Positions 24,996 to 38,790 of a DNA stretch of 64,000 bases are shown here, in pieces. Position 1 is the stretch's first letter; the number at the start of each line of letters is the position of its first letter. The notes beneath the pieces were generated by a model. That model was not told the DNA's origin, did no database searches, and saw only the letters and a program-made list of their open reading frames with translations. Position numbers and translations under genes: made by a program. Source of the DNA: Septoria linicola (Eukaryota > Ascomycota > Dothideomycetes > Mycosphaerellales > Mycosphaerellaceae); the NCBI GenBank assembly GCA_024114885.1, contig CP099424.1:2170001-2234000 (forward strand), read 5' to 3'.

Positions 24996-27900
24996 CTTAC
25001 GCGCTACGCTTTAAATACGTCTAGTACTATATAGCCGCTAACATGTTCTTTAGGTTCCTACTAGTCGTACTCTTTAGGCTAGCTCTACTAGCGGATCAAG
25101 TACTAGCGCACGCCCTTCCTTACTCGAGTTCTAAGAATCTTCTTAACTTCCTATTTACCCTAGTAGTCCGCGAGTAGCATACTCTCTACCTACGTCTCGC
25201 TACCCTTCTAAGGTTCTAGAAGCGATATATAAAATACGTTATAGATAAGAGCGTCTAGTAGTAGGGCTAAGTAGTACGCCTACTTCTCTACTACGTTAAT
25301 TACCTTAAAAGGCCTAGTAAACTTATCTACTAACTTCTTTAAAGGAACCTTTAATCGTAGGTTCCTTGTCGATAGTAAGACTATGTCGCCGACCTTATAT
25401 TCCTTAGCCTAATACCTATTATTAAAGTACCTAGCCTACGCCTCGCTTACTTCTCGCTAGCGTTTACTTAGCGTCTTATAGTTCTTCTTTAATCTTTCTA
25501 TAGCTTCCTTAGTAGCTAGTACCTCTCTTTTAGGAAGCGCGCTATAAGCTTCTCGCCTACTCGTTACTAGCTCCGGATTAAAACTATATAGTGCTATAAA
25601 TAGTAACATTTTCAATATCGTATACGTACTATTGTTATATACGAACTCGGCTTGTACTAATAGGTCTACCTAGTTATCTTACTACTCCGCGTAGTAGATA
25701 CGTAGGTAAGTCTCAAGCGTCTAATTCGCTCTTTCGGTTTGCCCGTCCGTTTATAGATAGAACGCTATACTTAGCTTACGCTTTATATACGCCTCGTAGT
25801 AGAAGTCAGACTAGAACTAACTCGTGAATATAGACCCTCTATCGCTAACAATGCCTATAGGCATACTATAATGCCTAATTACTTCTAATATTAAGACTCC
25901 TACAAGGTTACTACTAGTATACTACTTCGTAGTTAGTACAAAGATAACTATCTTTGTGTATCGGTCGATAATAACTAGAATCGTATTATACACGTATACT
26001 CCTTACTTACTTAGTAGAAGGTCCGTAATAAAATCCTAAGTTAACTCTTAGAACGGACGGTCCGGTATAGGTAGCGTAGTTAGCTCGCTATATAGTCGAT
26101 AGCGACGCGCCTTTACTTTCTAGTAACTCCTATAGGACTCTACGTATTATACGATATCCTTAGTTATCTCTAGCTACTAGTACTTCCTTCGTACTAGCGA
26201 GATAGTCTTGTCCTTACTAAAATAGCCTATAAGAGCGTTATCGTAATATATACGAATTACCTACGTCTATAAGGCGTAGTCCTTAGGTACGTATAGTAAG
26301 TCGTCTACCTAGAGGTTTCCCTCTCTTATAGTATATTGCTCGAACCGGCCGCTATTACTTATCGCTTACGAGTATACTACGCTTGTACTTAGCTTAGCTT
26401 ATACTAGTACGCGAGTATATCTAAGGATCAAGTCTAAGATATTTACGTACGGCTCTTCGCCCTTAGCAATTATACCTACTACTCGTATAGGCGTTAAGAA
26501 CTACTACTACGGGTTAGAGTTAGTACTTCTCTCTATCGAAGAATACTATTCTTTATAAGTCGCATAGATACGAGCTACGAGCGGTCCGCCTACGTCCCTC
26601 GTACTCTAATCGTCCTATAGCTATAACTTAGTCTATAGGGTAGGTAGTAGGTTAGTTACCTCTACTACCTCCTTAGCGTAATCGCTACGCCTCGACGGCG
26701 CGTTAGCTAGGTTTCGCTTGCCCGCCTAGTACGTTATAACGAAGTCGAAGAGGGCTAGGAATATAGCCTAATAGGCTTGCCTACTAGTTAACTTCTTTAC
26801 GCCTATAAACCTACGAAGGTTAGTATAGTCGACTAGTACGTCGATCGTATACGGAGCGCCTTCGAGGTACGGCCTCTACGCTTTAAAAGCCTCTACTACT
26901 ATAAGAAGCTCCTTATTATATACCTCGTAATTATACTCTATAGTAATTATCTTCCTAGATATAAATATAATAGGGTACTATTTAGACTCGAAGAGTTAGC
27001 TAAGGATTGTAGTAATTACGTAATTAGAGGCGTCGCTTTCGACCCGTAACCTAAGCGTAGAGTCAAAGTGCCTTAGTAGCGGTACTATAGAAAAACGCCT
27101 TTTTAACTTAGTAAACGCCTACTTCTCTCGTGCGGTCCACTTGAGTAGGCCCGGCTTCTTACCTACTACGGCGCCCTTAGATAACGCCGTGAGTAGGGAT
27201 ACTACTCTAGAGTATTCAAAAATAAAACGCTAGTAGAAGTTAGTAAACCTAAGGAAGGATTAAACCTCTATAAGCGTTATAGGCGTTAGCTACGCCGCGA
27301 TTACGTCTATCCTATATAGATCTATCGTAACCCCTTCGGTAGTTACTACGAAGCCTAGGAAATCGACTTCCTTCTACTAGAATTTGTACTTTACTCTTTA
27401 AGTATAGAGCTTAAACTTCTAGAGACGCGTAAGCACGTCGTATACGTCGCGTACGTAGTCCGCGTGGCTCTTACTATAGATAAGGATGTTATTAAGGTAT
27501 ACTACATAGTACGTATCGACTAAACCTACTAAAGCACAGTTAATATACGCCTAGAACGTAGCTAGAGCGTTAGTTAGGCCAAATAGTATCACCTTATACT
27601 GAAAGTAGCTATAGCGCGTACGGAACGTAGTCTTCTAGTAGTCGCTAGGCTTGATACGAATCCGATAGTATGTATCTACAAGGTCTAGGGTCGTAAACTA
27701 TACGGCTCCTATAAGCCTATCTAGCGTTTCGCTAATTAGAGGAAGTAGGTGCCTATTCTTAATAGTAATTTCGTTCAACCCTCGGTAGTCGACGTATAGC
27801 CTTAGTTTACTATCTTTCTTTAGTACGAATAGGATAGGCGTACCCGCCTCGCTAATACTACGCTCGATCTAATCGTGCTTAAGGCCTATAGTAAGGTATT

Positions 27901-28550
27901 TCTTTAATTCCTCTAGCTCCTTGCCCGACTAGTAATATAGTAGCCTAAATAGTAGAACGGTGCCTAGGCGTAGTTTAATCGTATACTCCGCGCTATCTAC
28001 TAGCTTACTCCTTATCTCTTCCGTTAGGTTCAAGACGTTAGAGAACTATTAGAACTTAGAGGGAAGAGGGTTAACCTCTCCGCCTATCTTGCTTATTACT
28101 ACTATATATATAGTTAGTATATACTTCAAGTCCTTAAAAAACTTATAGGCTTCCCTAACCTTAACGTTTTTAAAAGTATCGCTATAGGTCTACTTATCCG
28201 AGCCGCTATCGACTCGTATACGATAAGCACGCCTCTATAGCCGACCTAAGATTATATTAGGGGTTAGTATATCATAGGTATAAAAGATTACGCCTACTAT
28301 ACGCTCTACTCCTACGGAGTCTACGAGCCGTACGCGTATATAGTATACGCTATAATAATGCCCTAATTCCCTAGTAAATAAGGTAGCTAGGGGTAAGGTA
28401 GTATTAGTTCGAGCCGTAATACTGTGTTATAAGACAAAGGATCTTGATACTACGTTAATGTTAGTAGTATTATTAAGAAGGAATTAAGCTAGCTTGAGCC
28501 TATCCTACGCCTCGACTACGCCTTCTAGGTAAGTCGTATTTACGACTTAT
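24996..28550 (-). pseudogene. E3 pol remnant: RT, RNase H, integrase, chromodomain
   Basis: Minus-strand reading with Gln/Trp codons as stops. RT lies at about 27850-27450: GTPILFVLKKDSKLRLYVDY and then the active-site box as YLNNILIYSKS (about 27505-27470; Asp-to-Asn fits G-to-A change). Integrase core lies at about 26100-25650 (IVSDRGSIFTS, DGQTERANQTLE). The integrase tail is PFKVIN..EKQAY..L and NVFYISLLEP, about 25320-25210. A chromodomain follows at about 25150-25000: EVKKILRTR, then QYLIR and EPKEHV, matching the EYEVEKIL..YLVKWKGY..WEP pattern. Chromodomains in such elements steer integration to marked chromatin (family knowledge). Confidence 0.87.
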
Positions 28551-29840
28551 ACGAGGAGGTATATATCGCTACTAAGCTCGGTGTCTAGAGATCGTAGTCC
28601 TTCTCTAACACCTTCTCTTTTTTCGGCGTCTCTATAGTAACCTTACGTACTAACGGCTTCTTACTATCGTCTTAGGCGCTTCGGTTAGGGTAGATAGAAT
28701 TAGTACTAATATGCCCCTTCTACTTATAGCTATAGTATTCCAAATACTTATAGCCTATAATAGAGCGAGTAGAACCTTTGTCGCCAGAGCGACGCGTACT
28801 ATTCCCTCCTAGACTATCGTCTCGCCTACGCGTAGAAGTATCGCTCTCTACGCGCTTACGCTTCGAGTACGTATCGCGCTCGCGGTCTCTATTACTCTAG
28901 CTTCCGCCCTAGTTATACCGTATAGGAATTACTCTATCGGCTTACTCTAGGCGCCTTACTAACGTAACTAAATTAGCGCGCTTACTAGGCACGGTATGAT
29001 TCTTAATAATCTCTCGTCGAAGCGCCGGCTTTAACTTTACGAGGAGCTGGCGTACTAGCTACGCTTCGGTGTAGTCGCCTAGTTAAGACTCTAAGTAGCC
29101 TAGCTCTATAGCGAACTAACGCACTTCTTGGCCCTTACCCTATTAGGCCTTCTTATACTCGACCGTTACGAGGATCGTACGATTCGCCTAATCCCTAACA
29201 ACGTTATAGATAAAGCGCTTGAACTTAGTCTAAGTATAGTCTAGAGGTATCACCTTAGAGTGTTCGTTATACTAGGTCTCTTACGCCTCGCCTACGAGCT
29301 ATATAATACTATATAGGACCTTCGAATCTTCTATACCGAACTCTTATAGACTATTAAGGAAGATTACTTCGAGACTATAAATAAACTCCCTTGCCTCTTA
29401 GATTGTCTCGCTCTTAAAGGTATAAGGTTCCCTAACTTTAAGACCTTTATATCGCGTATACGACGCGCTATCGTGAAGTATGCTACCTATAACACTAGTA
29501 GTAGCGTCGTCTTTAGGATCGCTAATATCGAGAGTACTAGGAGTAACCAAGGATAGAGATTCTAACTCCGTAAGGAGCCGATTATTCTCTTATCGTAGAG
29601 CGCGTACCTCTAAGCGACGACGTAGTTCCTAGTTCTTAGCTTCAAGCTATATACGCTCTACCTACGTACTATCTTCGGTTATACTAGTAGACTCCTACTC
29701 CTGAACCTCGTTAGTATCTATAGGATTGCCTTGATCGTCTACTTCGCCTATTACGAGCCCTAGCGGCGCTATACCTACGTTACGTTAGGGAGCTATAGGC
29801 CTCTATAGATTACTACTCTCGAAAGGAGAAGAATTAGAAT
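28551..29840 (-). pseudogene. E3 gag remnant
   Basis: Directly downstream of the 5' LTR in the element's own direction. About 29790-29530 reads as a charged coiled coil (NQELRRRLEVRALRQENNRL), usual at the N-terminus of chromovirus Gag. Near 28750-28700 a degenerate zinc knuckle is visible (YSYKQKGHIST, with Tyr codons that could be mutated Cys). Many stops. The boundary between gag and pol is an estimate. Confidence 0.7.
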
Positions 29841-30012
29841 TATAAAAGGAGTATATAGTAATATATAGAGCGCTCTCCTAATAAGACTATTAGGATATCG
29901 CAAGACTAATTCTTGCCTCCTTTCGGATATATACGCGTACTATAGTTATACCGTACGCTAAGCCTACGAGCCTAAGGCGGGTCTTAGCCTTTAACCTTAC
30001 CTAGCTCTTACA
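29841..30012 (-). repeat. E3 5' LTR (172 bp)
   Basis: Matches 23318-23489. Followed on the + strand by the TSD AATTA (30013-30017). Confidence 0.92.
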
Positions 30013-31935
30013 AATTAAGCTAGAGAGCGACTCGGAGCCTAATCTATACTACTAGGCTTATATAAAGGATAGTATTACCTCTAAAGTCTACTACTATATA
30101 ATCGTTAGTAGAGCTCTTAAAGAAGTCGATAATATCTAGGAGAAGAAGAAGGTAGCTAAGAGCTACGCTTTAATTAATATTCTTCTATATCTTAGCTAGC
30201 CTCTTTATAAAGAATATATAGCTAAGATAGGTAATACTATAGGTTTAAAGCTACTAAAGACGGCTAACGTAACGTACGCTCTCTACTAGCGTATTGTTTA
30301 GATAGGTAGTATAGCCGATCTCTAAGCCCTTATCGCCTAGAATACTTAAAACTAGACGTAGTTTAAGCTAGAAGCGAATACTTTCTTCTCTAAGCCTATA
30401 GGACGTACTCGTCGTAGTAAGAAGAGTACTAATACTTAGGAGCTAGAGGACGATATTAACGCTCTAATATATAAGATAGGTAGAAGCTACCTCGGACCCT
30501 TTTAGTTCTCTACGACTAAGGTAGATTTGAAGGTTACTTTAGACGTCTGTTAGAAGGCTTAGGAGCTCTTAGACTATAATAGTAATAAGAGTACCTAGAC
30601 CGACTATAGCTTCCTCTTTTGTTCTCTTTCTACTAGAGGCCTATTTTAGATTCTAGGCTCCTTACTCGAAGCTATACGGTATAAGTTTATAGTATATCGA
30701 TAGTATAACACGGCTATTAGTTAGTATAGTTAGTCTCGTAGTATATAGTACTCGCTATCCTAATAGCTTCTTCGCTAGTATCTTCTACTATAGCTATATT
30801 AGCTAGTTACTACTCCGTATACGACTATTAAATACGTAGCCTACCTATCTACTACCTTTTATATCTTTAACGATAAGGCTAGTTCTAACTACTCTAACGG
30901 CTTCTAATATATCGCCTTGAACGAGAATATACTACTTAAGAAGAAGGGCCTTAATTAGGTTTAGTTTATAATCTCTCTAGACAATACTAGCGATAGAGGA
31001 CGACTTTTACTAACCTCTAACGTAGCTAGTAATAGGCTCTTTAACCTTAAGGAGACAAAGTAGCTAGTAAGGCGTATTATCGCTAATAAGTAAAGCTATA
31101 GTATAGGCTTCGTCGAGACTATACTACTAGTAATTACTAACGAAATAAAAGCTAATCTCAAGCTTAGTTAGAAGAACCCTTATACTAATATAGGCTCGCT
31201 AGTCGTTTCGTACCTCTACCTTTCTTAGTAGTATACTCGTATAGACGAAGAGTATCGTATAATTCCGATAGTATTTCTAGCCTACCCTAATAGTTAAATA
31301 TTAGATAAGTTACCTAATAGTAATCGTATTAACGTTTCTATAGTCTATAGCGTATATCTCTCTCGCGAGCGAATACCCTTTATAGCTTTAGGCACTATAT
31401 ACCCTATACGAGTAATAAAACCTTTCGCTACTAAGGTACTTCTAACTAGCCTAGGCCTGATTTCTAATACCTTAGTAGGCTAAGTTCTATAGGCGGATTA
31501 GGTAGTAAGTATAGAGATAAAGAAGCTCTTTAGTATAAGTAAGGAGGAGTTTAAGGTCTATATAGCTAAATAGTAGACTACGGCTAAAGCTTAATTCGAT
31601 ACTACTTACGTTATAGCTATAGATATTAAAAAGTATATGTTTAGCGAAGCTAGCTTTATAAGCGTAGATAGTAACTTAGAAGTATTAGTATCGAAGAAGA
31701 GAGAGGCTATTCCTAAGGAAATCCCTAAGGATATAGTAAAAGAGTAGTATCTAGCGAATAATAATCGGATCTAAGAAAGTGTTTTTAGTAGTTATTATTA
31801 GAAAAGGTAACTATTTAATAGGCCTCTAATTAAAAGTTTAATAGACTTTAATAGGAAAACTAGCTAGCTTTAAGTAATTCTAAGAAGGCTCTATAGGTAG
31901 TTAGGTGTCTAGTTAGATACTAAGAAAGGGAGGAT
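30013..31935 (+). pseudogene. ORF3 of E2, 3' part
   Basis: Continues the frame of 21850-23312 after E3 is removed (reading NSRI then KLESDSEPN). The C-terminal two thirds of ORF3 contain blocks well kept between the copies, such as YKEYIAKIGNTIGLKLLKTA, SYLGPFQFS and IGFVETILLVITNEIKANLK, with no transmembrane-like run. The reading reaches the purine-rich tract next to the 3' LTR. The true stop cannot be fixed because TAA/TAG are ambiguous after RIP. Function unknown. A DNA-binding, structural or host-derived role is open. Confidence 0.68.
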
Positions 31936-32215
31936 TAGTAAGGTAAAGGCCTACCTATATACCGTGCTTAGTAGTTTTAGTATAAAAGTAAGGTAGTAGC
32001 TCGTTTCTAAGATAGTAATATTTACTCTACTTGATTAATTTAATATCCTACGGTTCTAGTATAAGGCTCTTAGTCCTAGAGCTACTATTTTAAGCTCGTT
32101 ACTACTATTTAATTAACGTATTACAAGACTATTACTATCTGAACAGGTCTTGTTCTATAGCGACTACTCTTATACCTACCTAGAGGGTTAGTATTAGGGT
32201 AGTTATTATCTATTA
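31936..32215 (+). repeat. E2 3' LTR (280 bp)
   Basis: Pairs with 12276-12555. Followed by the TSD GTAC (32216-32219), where the gag of E1 resumes. Confidence 0.94.
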
Positions 32216-35200
32216 GTACGACAATATATATATACTCGGAAACCGCTACTATATAGAAAACCTTTATAAGGTTAACTATAGCGAGGATAATAATCTCTTA
32301 GAGTACTTAAGGTAGTTTATACTCTATTCTAATACTATACCTACTTCGTATATAGACGAGCGTTCTCGTACTCTTCTATTTATATAAGGCCTACTATTTC
32401 GTTTTAGTAAGAGACTCTAGGCCTATCTTAGGTTAGACCTTAATAATAGTAACTTAGATTATAGTAAGCTCTTAAAGATAGCCTAGCGTTAGATTAATAG
32501 TAATAAGGACTTTAAATTAGAAGTATATAACGAAGGCGGTAGAGATATCTAGTAGTTATACGAAGTAGTAAAGAAGTCTACCTTAAGGCTAAACTCTAAG
32601 TTTAAGGCTAGAGAAACAGTAGTCTATAAAGGCTGTAAACTAGTAAGCGTCGATAATATTACCGCTAGTATATAAGACCTTATAATTACTACGATTCGTC
32701 GACTTAAAGAAGGAGGCTCGTAGCTACTACGCTCGTCGATAGGATAGTAGGCGAAGTCTTACGATTACGACTATCTATATATTCTAAGTCCTACTTATAG
32801 CTAGGAGATTTCGATTAATTTAGCTACGATAGATAATAGGTTAATAATCGAGGCCTATATAGCGATTACTCTAAAGATTTCAGGTTATTAGATATATAGG
32901 CTCGAAGGCTATATAGCTACAAACTACGAATACTTATAGTAGTTCGAGACTAAGAGCTTAATATATAGAGATCTAAAGACTAGTATTATATACTATAGAA
33001 CGCCTCGCCTAGGTATAGAAAGATATAGTACTACTAGGACAAGGAACTACTAAAGCTATTCGTATTAATAGAAGTATTAGAGTAGCGCTATAGAAAGATT
33101 AATCTCGAAAATATAGATCGTTTATTAACGCTAAGAGCGAGCTAGTAGAGGATAGCGAACAAGGTAGCTAGTATCGATAGTCTCGTTAATATTAGCTAAG
33201 TCGCTTCTATTACGTAGGAAGATTAAAACGACCTAATTAGCGCCTATATAGCTAGGGACAGTATAAAGATAAAGCGGAACTCGAACTCTTCTCGACTAGT
33301 CGGAGAATAGCTAATAGGAGTATATAAGTAGATTACGACCTAGGCTATAGCTATAAGAACCCGCGCTTATCGTTATCCTTATATTAAAGAGGTTAAAAAT
33401 AAAAACTAGCCGGCTCCTTACCTTATAGATATAGGAGAGTTAGAGGATTCTTAAACTTAGAGATATAATAACGATAAGATCGAGGATAAGTAGATATACG
33501 ACTATCTAAACGGTCTACTAGTTCTAGTCGCTCCTATGTATACTTAAAAGTAGAAGAAAGCTAAGGAGCCTCTAAAGACTAAGCGTATAGATAACTACCT
33601 TCGAGCTATATACGCTAATAATAACGCTAATATCTTCTAGATAGATAAAATACTTGAATCTAAGGTCTAGTTAAGCTTAGTAGAGATTATTCTCTATAGC
33701 GAGCAGGCGTTATATTCCTTATAAGGTCGTGTTCTAAACGATATAGATCTACGTAAGAAGCTTAATAAGCTCTATATAAAGAAGCGTACGAATAGAGGTA
33801 GCGAAGCTAAGATTAGCGTATATTCCTTACTATCTAAAGCCTTTAGTAAGGAGTAGGTAGAGGAGGAGCTAACGAAAGCTGTCTTAGCGACTAATATTAA
33901 GGCCTTTCGGGCTACTACTATAGCGATTAATATAGTAAAACCTAGGCCTACTTCTAAGCTTTATAAGTAGATAGACGATATCCTTCTATTATTTAATAAT
34001 ATCTATTAGATTATTCTAAGTATCTACGTACCTACAAAGTACAGCCCTCGAATAATAGCTTACGAGTCTTTAATCGATAAGAAGGCTAAGTTAATAATTA
34101 TACTAATCGAACACGTTCGGAAGCTTCAAGTTAGTATAACCCTTCTTAGTAATATTACTATAGAAGGAGTTAGAGGTAAGGTTATTTTCGTTAGGTACTA
34201 CCTAGAGGTATTAATCGATACCTTTAATATAAGAGTTACTATACCGTTTCTAGTCTTACCTACGAACGGCCCGATCTTACTTAGCCGGCTATAGGTACGA
34301 CGAGTACGCCTAGCTTCTAAGAACTACGATAATAGCTCTTAGGAGGGCTTAATTAGTACTCTAGACAGCTATATTATTATATTTACTAGTTTTAATAGCT
34401 ATAGTAATATACGTACTATAGAATAAGTCCTAGGAAAAGCTAGAGTACTAAGGAACTAGCTCTAGTCGATAGTACGAGTTTAGTAGAGGCTCTAATACTT
34501 TTATCGCGTCTAGATTCTATAGAAGTCGGTATCTAAACTCTAACTTTTAGTAATTATTAACTAAAGAATATAGAGTATACTATCGAGGACTCTAGATCTT
34601 ATATTAGCGAGGAGTAGAGAGAGGGATTATAAGCTTTTTAAGCTTCTACTACCCTTTCTAAGCAAGGTTTAGTAGTTAGAGGTAAAAACTCTACTTAGAG
34701 AGGTTAGCTAGTAGAACGTTCTATAGTTACCTTTTTAAACGATAATTACGTTATACCTTCTATACTATACTTCAAACTATACTAGTAGTATAGATAGATA
34801 AGCGATTAGTACTAGTATTCGTTTACGGTTACTAATAGCTCTAAACTCCTAGAGAATCAAGTCTTTAACTACCTTACGTAGTAGTTATCGTATATAAAGG
34901 TAATTTACTTTAGAGACTATTTTATAGTAGACTTAATTAGACAAAGCACCTCTCTACGATAGTAGCTCGAACTATTAAGACAGGTTAATTATAGCTAGAC
35001 TTAAATATAGTATAACTATCTCGTAGTAGTAGCCGTTAAAGATAACGTCGCTAAATTTAGCTAATATAGTCGACTTAAGAAGCTTCTACTAGCTACTAGC
35101 GAAGCTAAACTAGCTTATACTAACGAGCGAGACTTATACTAGGGTATTAGGTATAGTTTTAAAGAGGCTATACTAGTACCTTAATCGAGCTAGGGTTCGA

Positions 35201-38200
35201 ATTACGGAGGCGAATACTTAATAATTACCTATAGGAAGCTTAGAGAGGCGGAGCTAGCTATCTAAGAACCTAGACTCTACGACGAGGTTATCTCTAATAA
35301 AGTAGACGACGAGCTTAGTAAAGAGACGTATATTATCTCGGCCGCTATTAATATAGTAGCGGAGAGAGCTCGTAATAAAGAAGCTATAGGGTAGCGAAAG
35401 CTAGATAACTATATTAGCGCCTATACTCTTTATAAGCGAGTTACTAATAAGATTAAACTAGTAAATATAGATATTACTATAACTAATAAGTTAAACCCTA
35501 GCGGGTTAAAGGACTAGTAACGGACTTATATTAAGAAGGAAGTAGCTATACTACCTAGTACTAGACCTTACGATAGTAAGTACCTAACTAAGAGGTTCTT
35601 AACAATCGAGCCTAGATTATAGCTTACGCCTAAATAGCTTATAAAGTTCAAACCTAGTATAGAACTACTACTAAAGGAGCTAGATTTATTATACTATATA
35701 CTAAGGAATCGAGAAGCTACCTTTATATAAGACTTTACGTATTTAGGCTAAATTAATCCTAATATTACTCTACTATAGAAGATTCGAATAGTTCCTTACG
35801 AGCTATAGTAGTACCTAGGCTTCAAGCTAAACCTATCGCTACGATATATCGTAGAAGACATACTAAGACAACGAATCTAAGCTAGAACTCTTAAGCTATA
35901 CTATAGTACCTATCGAAATCTATACTTCCTTATTAGTAAGAAGATAGAGGTAGGTAAGCTAAAGAAGTATTAGTTAATTAACGTAGCTTAGAAGTTTAAT
36001 TAAGTTACTATAAGAGATTCGAACTTACTACCTAACGCTAAGAGTTTCTCTAAGGACTTTACCGGTTACACGCTAGCCTCGTTAGTTAATATCTTCTCTA
36101 GATATAACTAAATCCTACTCGATAAATTATATAGAGACCTTATAGGCTTTAACTTACTACTAGGCCTATTACAGTAGATAACGTTACCGTAAGGAGCTAT
36201 AAATTCCGTTACCTAGTTCGTTCGTATTATTAATCAAGTCCTTATAGAGTATATCTCGTATAAGGTACGGCTGTTCCTTAATAATATTAGTATTAAAGGG
36301 CCTAAGACGAAGTACGATAGAGAAGAGGTTGAACCTAGCCTCCGCTATTACGTTATTAAACATATTATAGCTATAGACGACGTCCTCTATAATATAGAAC
36401 GAGCTAATATAACGGTAGCCTTTAATAAGCTATAGCTCTATTACGAATAACTAGTAATAGTTAGTTACCTTACTAGTATCGATAGTTACTATCTAGACTT
36501 CGCGAGAGTAGTAAAGATTAAGAAATAGCCGACTCTAGAGAATTAGAAAGAGGTTCGAATCTTCCTTAGCGTAGTTACGTACTACTACGTCTAGGTTAAA
36601 GGTTTTACGATTATCCTTACTCTACTATTTAAACTCTTATAGAAGGATACTAAGTTTTAATAGACTACTAAACACTAACTAGCTAAAGACGTCGTCTTAA
36701 AGATACTAGTTTCAGCTCTAGCCCTAGTTACTCTTAACTTTAGAGAAGAAGTAGGACTTATTATCGTAGGCGTAGATTCGAGTAGTAAAGGTTAGAGATA
36801 TACGCTTTTCTAATATAATCGAGACGAGCTACTTCTCCGCTATCTAGTTCGATATAAGTCCGGCCTATTTAACCTAGTAGAGATTAAGTACGATACTAGA
36901 AAGCGCGAATACCTTAGTATACTAAAGGTATTAAAGAAGCTAAAACTATAGCTATTCGGAGTATACTTCTAACTAGAGATTAATATAAATACTCTCGTTT
37001 ACTAGCTTAATAAAGCTACCTCTAATTTACCGAATATAGTAATAATACGCTAGCTAGTATAGATCTACCTCTTCGACTTTAACGTTATATATATTCCTAG
37101 TAAGAAGTATATAGCTCTAGATTCGTTATTAAGGAAGCCTATTACGCCTAAAGATATAGAGGCTATAGAATAGGAAGAAGACGTAGATCTAATAATTAAC
37201 GAACAATTCTTTAATATCTTTTACGTTAACGCTTTCTCTATATAGGTGATTTAGAGCGAGCTACCTACGATTAATAGAATCTACTCTTAAGAGTTAATAA
37301 ATATCGCTTTCGTACTTATATAGATATAAAGACCTAAGAGAGTTTCTAATAACGAGTATAAGCGGTTAAGGAAGAAGTATCGGCTGTTTTATATTAAGAA
37401 CAACTAGCTCTAGCGCTAAGAGCGAGTAGCTAGACCCCTATAGCGAGTTATTAATAAACCTAAAGCGCGAGCTCGTATTATTAAGGTATACTATTATAAG
37501 AACGGTTATCGTAGCGCTAAATAGACGTATAATCTTATCTAGAAGCGATAGTAGTAGGATAGAGTCTAGGCTTAGATTTCGCTCGCTATTCGACAATATA
37601 CTATTTATAGTCTTTAGTATAGGAGACAGGTACCTAGAGAACTATAAATCCTACTCTAAGTTATAGTCGGCTAGAGATAGTATATCGACGGCTTATATAT
37701 CTTAAAGAACTGTTCGTTAATAGTTATACGCGAATCTCTATCGCGCTAGCTAGAAGTATGTATATTCTAGTACCTAGTAAAGAGTATCTCTTTAGTATAG
37801 ATAGTAAGGTTTATATAGGAAGAGATCTTTTACTAGTAGGGTACCGTCGTAGAAGTTATCCTTAATAACTATAAGACTAACCTTAGTAACGTAGAGAAGC
37901 TACTACTATCGTATAGTATTAAACGTATTAATATTTCGCTATACTACCCTTAGTCTAACGCTATCGTTAAAGTCGGCTATAAGACAATATTAGACGCTTA
38001 CTTAAAGCTCTCTAATAGCGGCCTTTATACGATTCGTAACTATATTCTAGTAGTTCTATAGGTAGAGAGAACGATAATAGTCTCTACTACTAGTCTAATA
38101 CCGTTAGAGGTAATAATTAGGCGCGACGTAGTACTACTAATCGAGCTAGAACACTATACCTTCTAGATTATAGATTAGGGTAAGGTTAAGACTAGAGTAG

Positions 38201-38790
38201 AGCTCCTTACGATTCGAGCTTAAGCTCTAGAAGCTATAGAAACGACTATAGAAGAAGGACGACTACGTTAATAGCGTCTCTAAGAATAGAACAAGGCGTA
38301 CTTCGATAAATATTACTATATAGATCTTACTATACTAAAAGAAGGAGATCTCGTATTAGTATACTACTCTAAGTTAAAAACTAGCTTCTCCTATAAGCTT
38401 ACGTTTAGGTAAGAAGGCCTTTTTAGAGTATCTAAAGTATTATAGAGAGGTATATTATATAAGCTTAAGAAACTAGATAGCTCTAAATAGGAGTATATCT
38501 ATAAGAGGATAGACCTTAAGAAATATATCTTTCTATAAGAAAACCTAAAGCTAGTTCCGGATTAGGTTAAACTAGAAGAAGTACTACTACTAATAGAGAA
38601 GGTTATAGAACTAGGCTTTCTACCTAGGTATAAGTATCTATAGGTCTTTATTAGTAAGCTATTAGTAATAACTTAAGAAGAAAGAGAGAGTTATATACGC
38701 TAGCTACTAATAGAGCTTAAAGAAGAAGTAGAAGACTTAGTAAGCTAAAGGCTAAAACTAGCCTAGTAGAGCTAAAGATTTAGAAATTCG
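32216..38790 (+). pseudogene. E1 gag (second part) and pol remnant
   Basis: Resumes the E1 gag interrupted at 12275. Domain order is as in E2. The protease lies at about 34055-34290 (SLIDKKAKLIII). RT starts at about 35950, RNase H lies near 36750 (LIIVGVDSS) and integrase runs to about 38450 (KLTFR.EGLFRVSKVL). The protease frame and RT frame again differ by -1 (codon starts 34061 and 35962). Stops throughout; nonfunctional. Confidence 0.87.

Larger units (their letters stand above)
23318..30012 (-). mobile_element. E3: chromodomain Gypsy element (chromovirus) inserted in ORF3 of E2
   Basis: 6,695 bp, flanked by a 5-bp TSD AATTA (23313-23317, 30013-30017). LTRs are 172 bp, beginning TATAAAAGG and ending CTTACA or CTTATA (TGTAA..TTACA after one RIP change). 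The empty site is present in E1 (about 41590) and E0 (about 45353), where GGAATTAAGCTAGAG is continuous. All coding motifs are on the minus strand, and a purine-rich tract on the minus strand abuts the left LTR (23490-23508), so 23318-23489 is the 3' LTR. It keeps more GC, CpA and TpG than its host element, consistent with younger age. Confidence 0.93.
12276..32215 (+). mobile_element. E2: complete Gypsy element inserted in E1 gag, carrying E3
   Basis: TSD GTAC at 12272-12275 and 32216-32219; LTRs 12276-12555 and 31936-32215. Without E3 and one TSD the length is about 13,240 bp. E2 is the best reference copy here because it keeps the start codons of gag (13494) and ORF3 (21850). A purine-rich tract (AAGAAAGGGAGGAT, about 31922-31935) lies directly before the 3' LTR, as expected for a polypurine tract and confirming the + orientation. 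Confidence 0.95.

Noticed and set aside
21850..31935. ORF3 as an env-like gene.
   Set aside because: No signal peptide, transmembrane run or cleavage site is visible in the readable parts.
31936..32215. ORF3 frame can be read on through the whole 3' LTR without a TGA.
   Set aside because: With TpG almost absent there are no TGA codons in any frame, and TAA/TAG can be real stops or mutated Gln/Trp. Openness here has no weight, so ORF3 is ended at the LTR.
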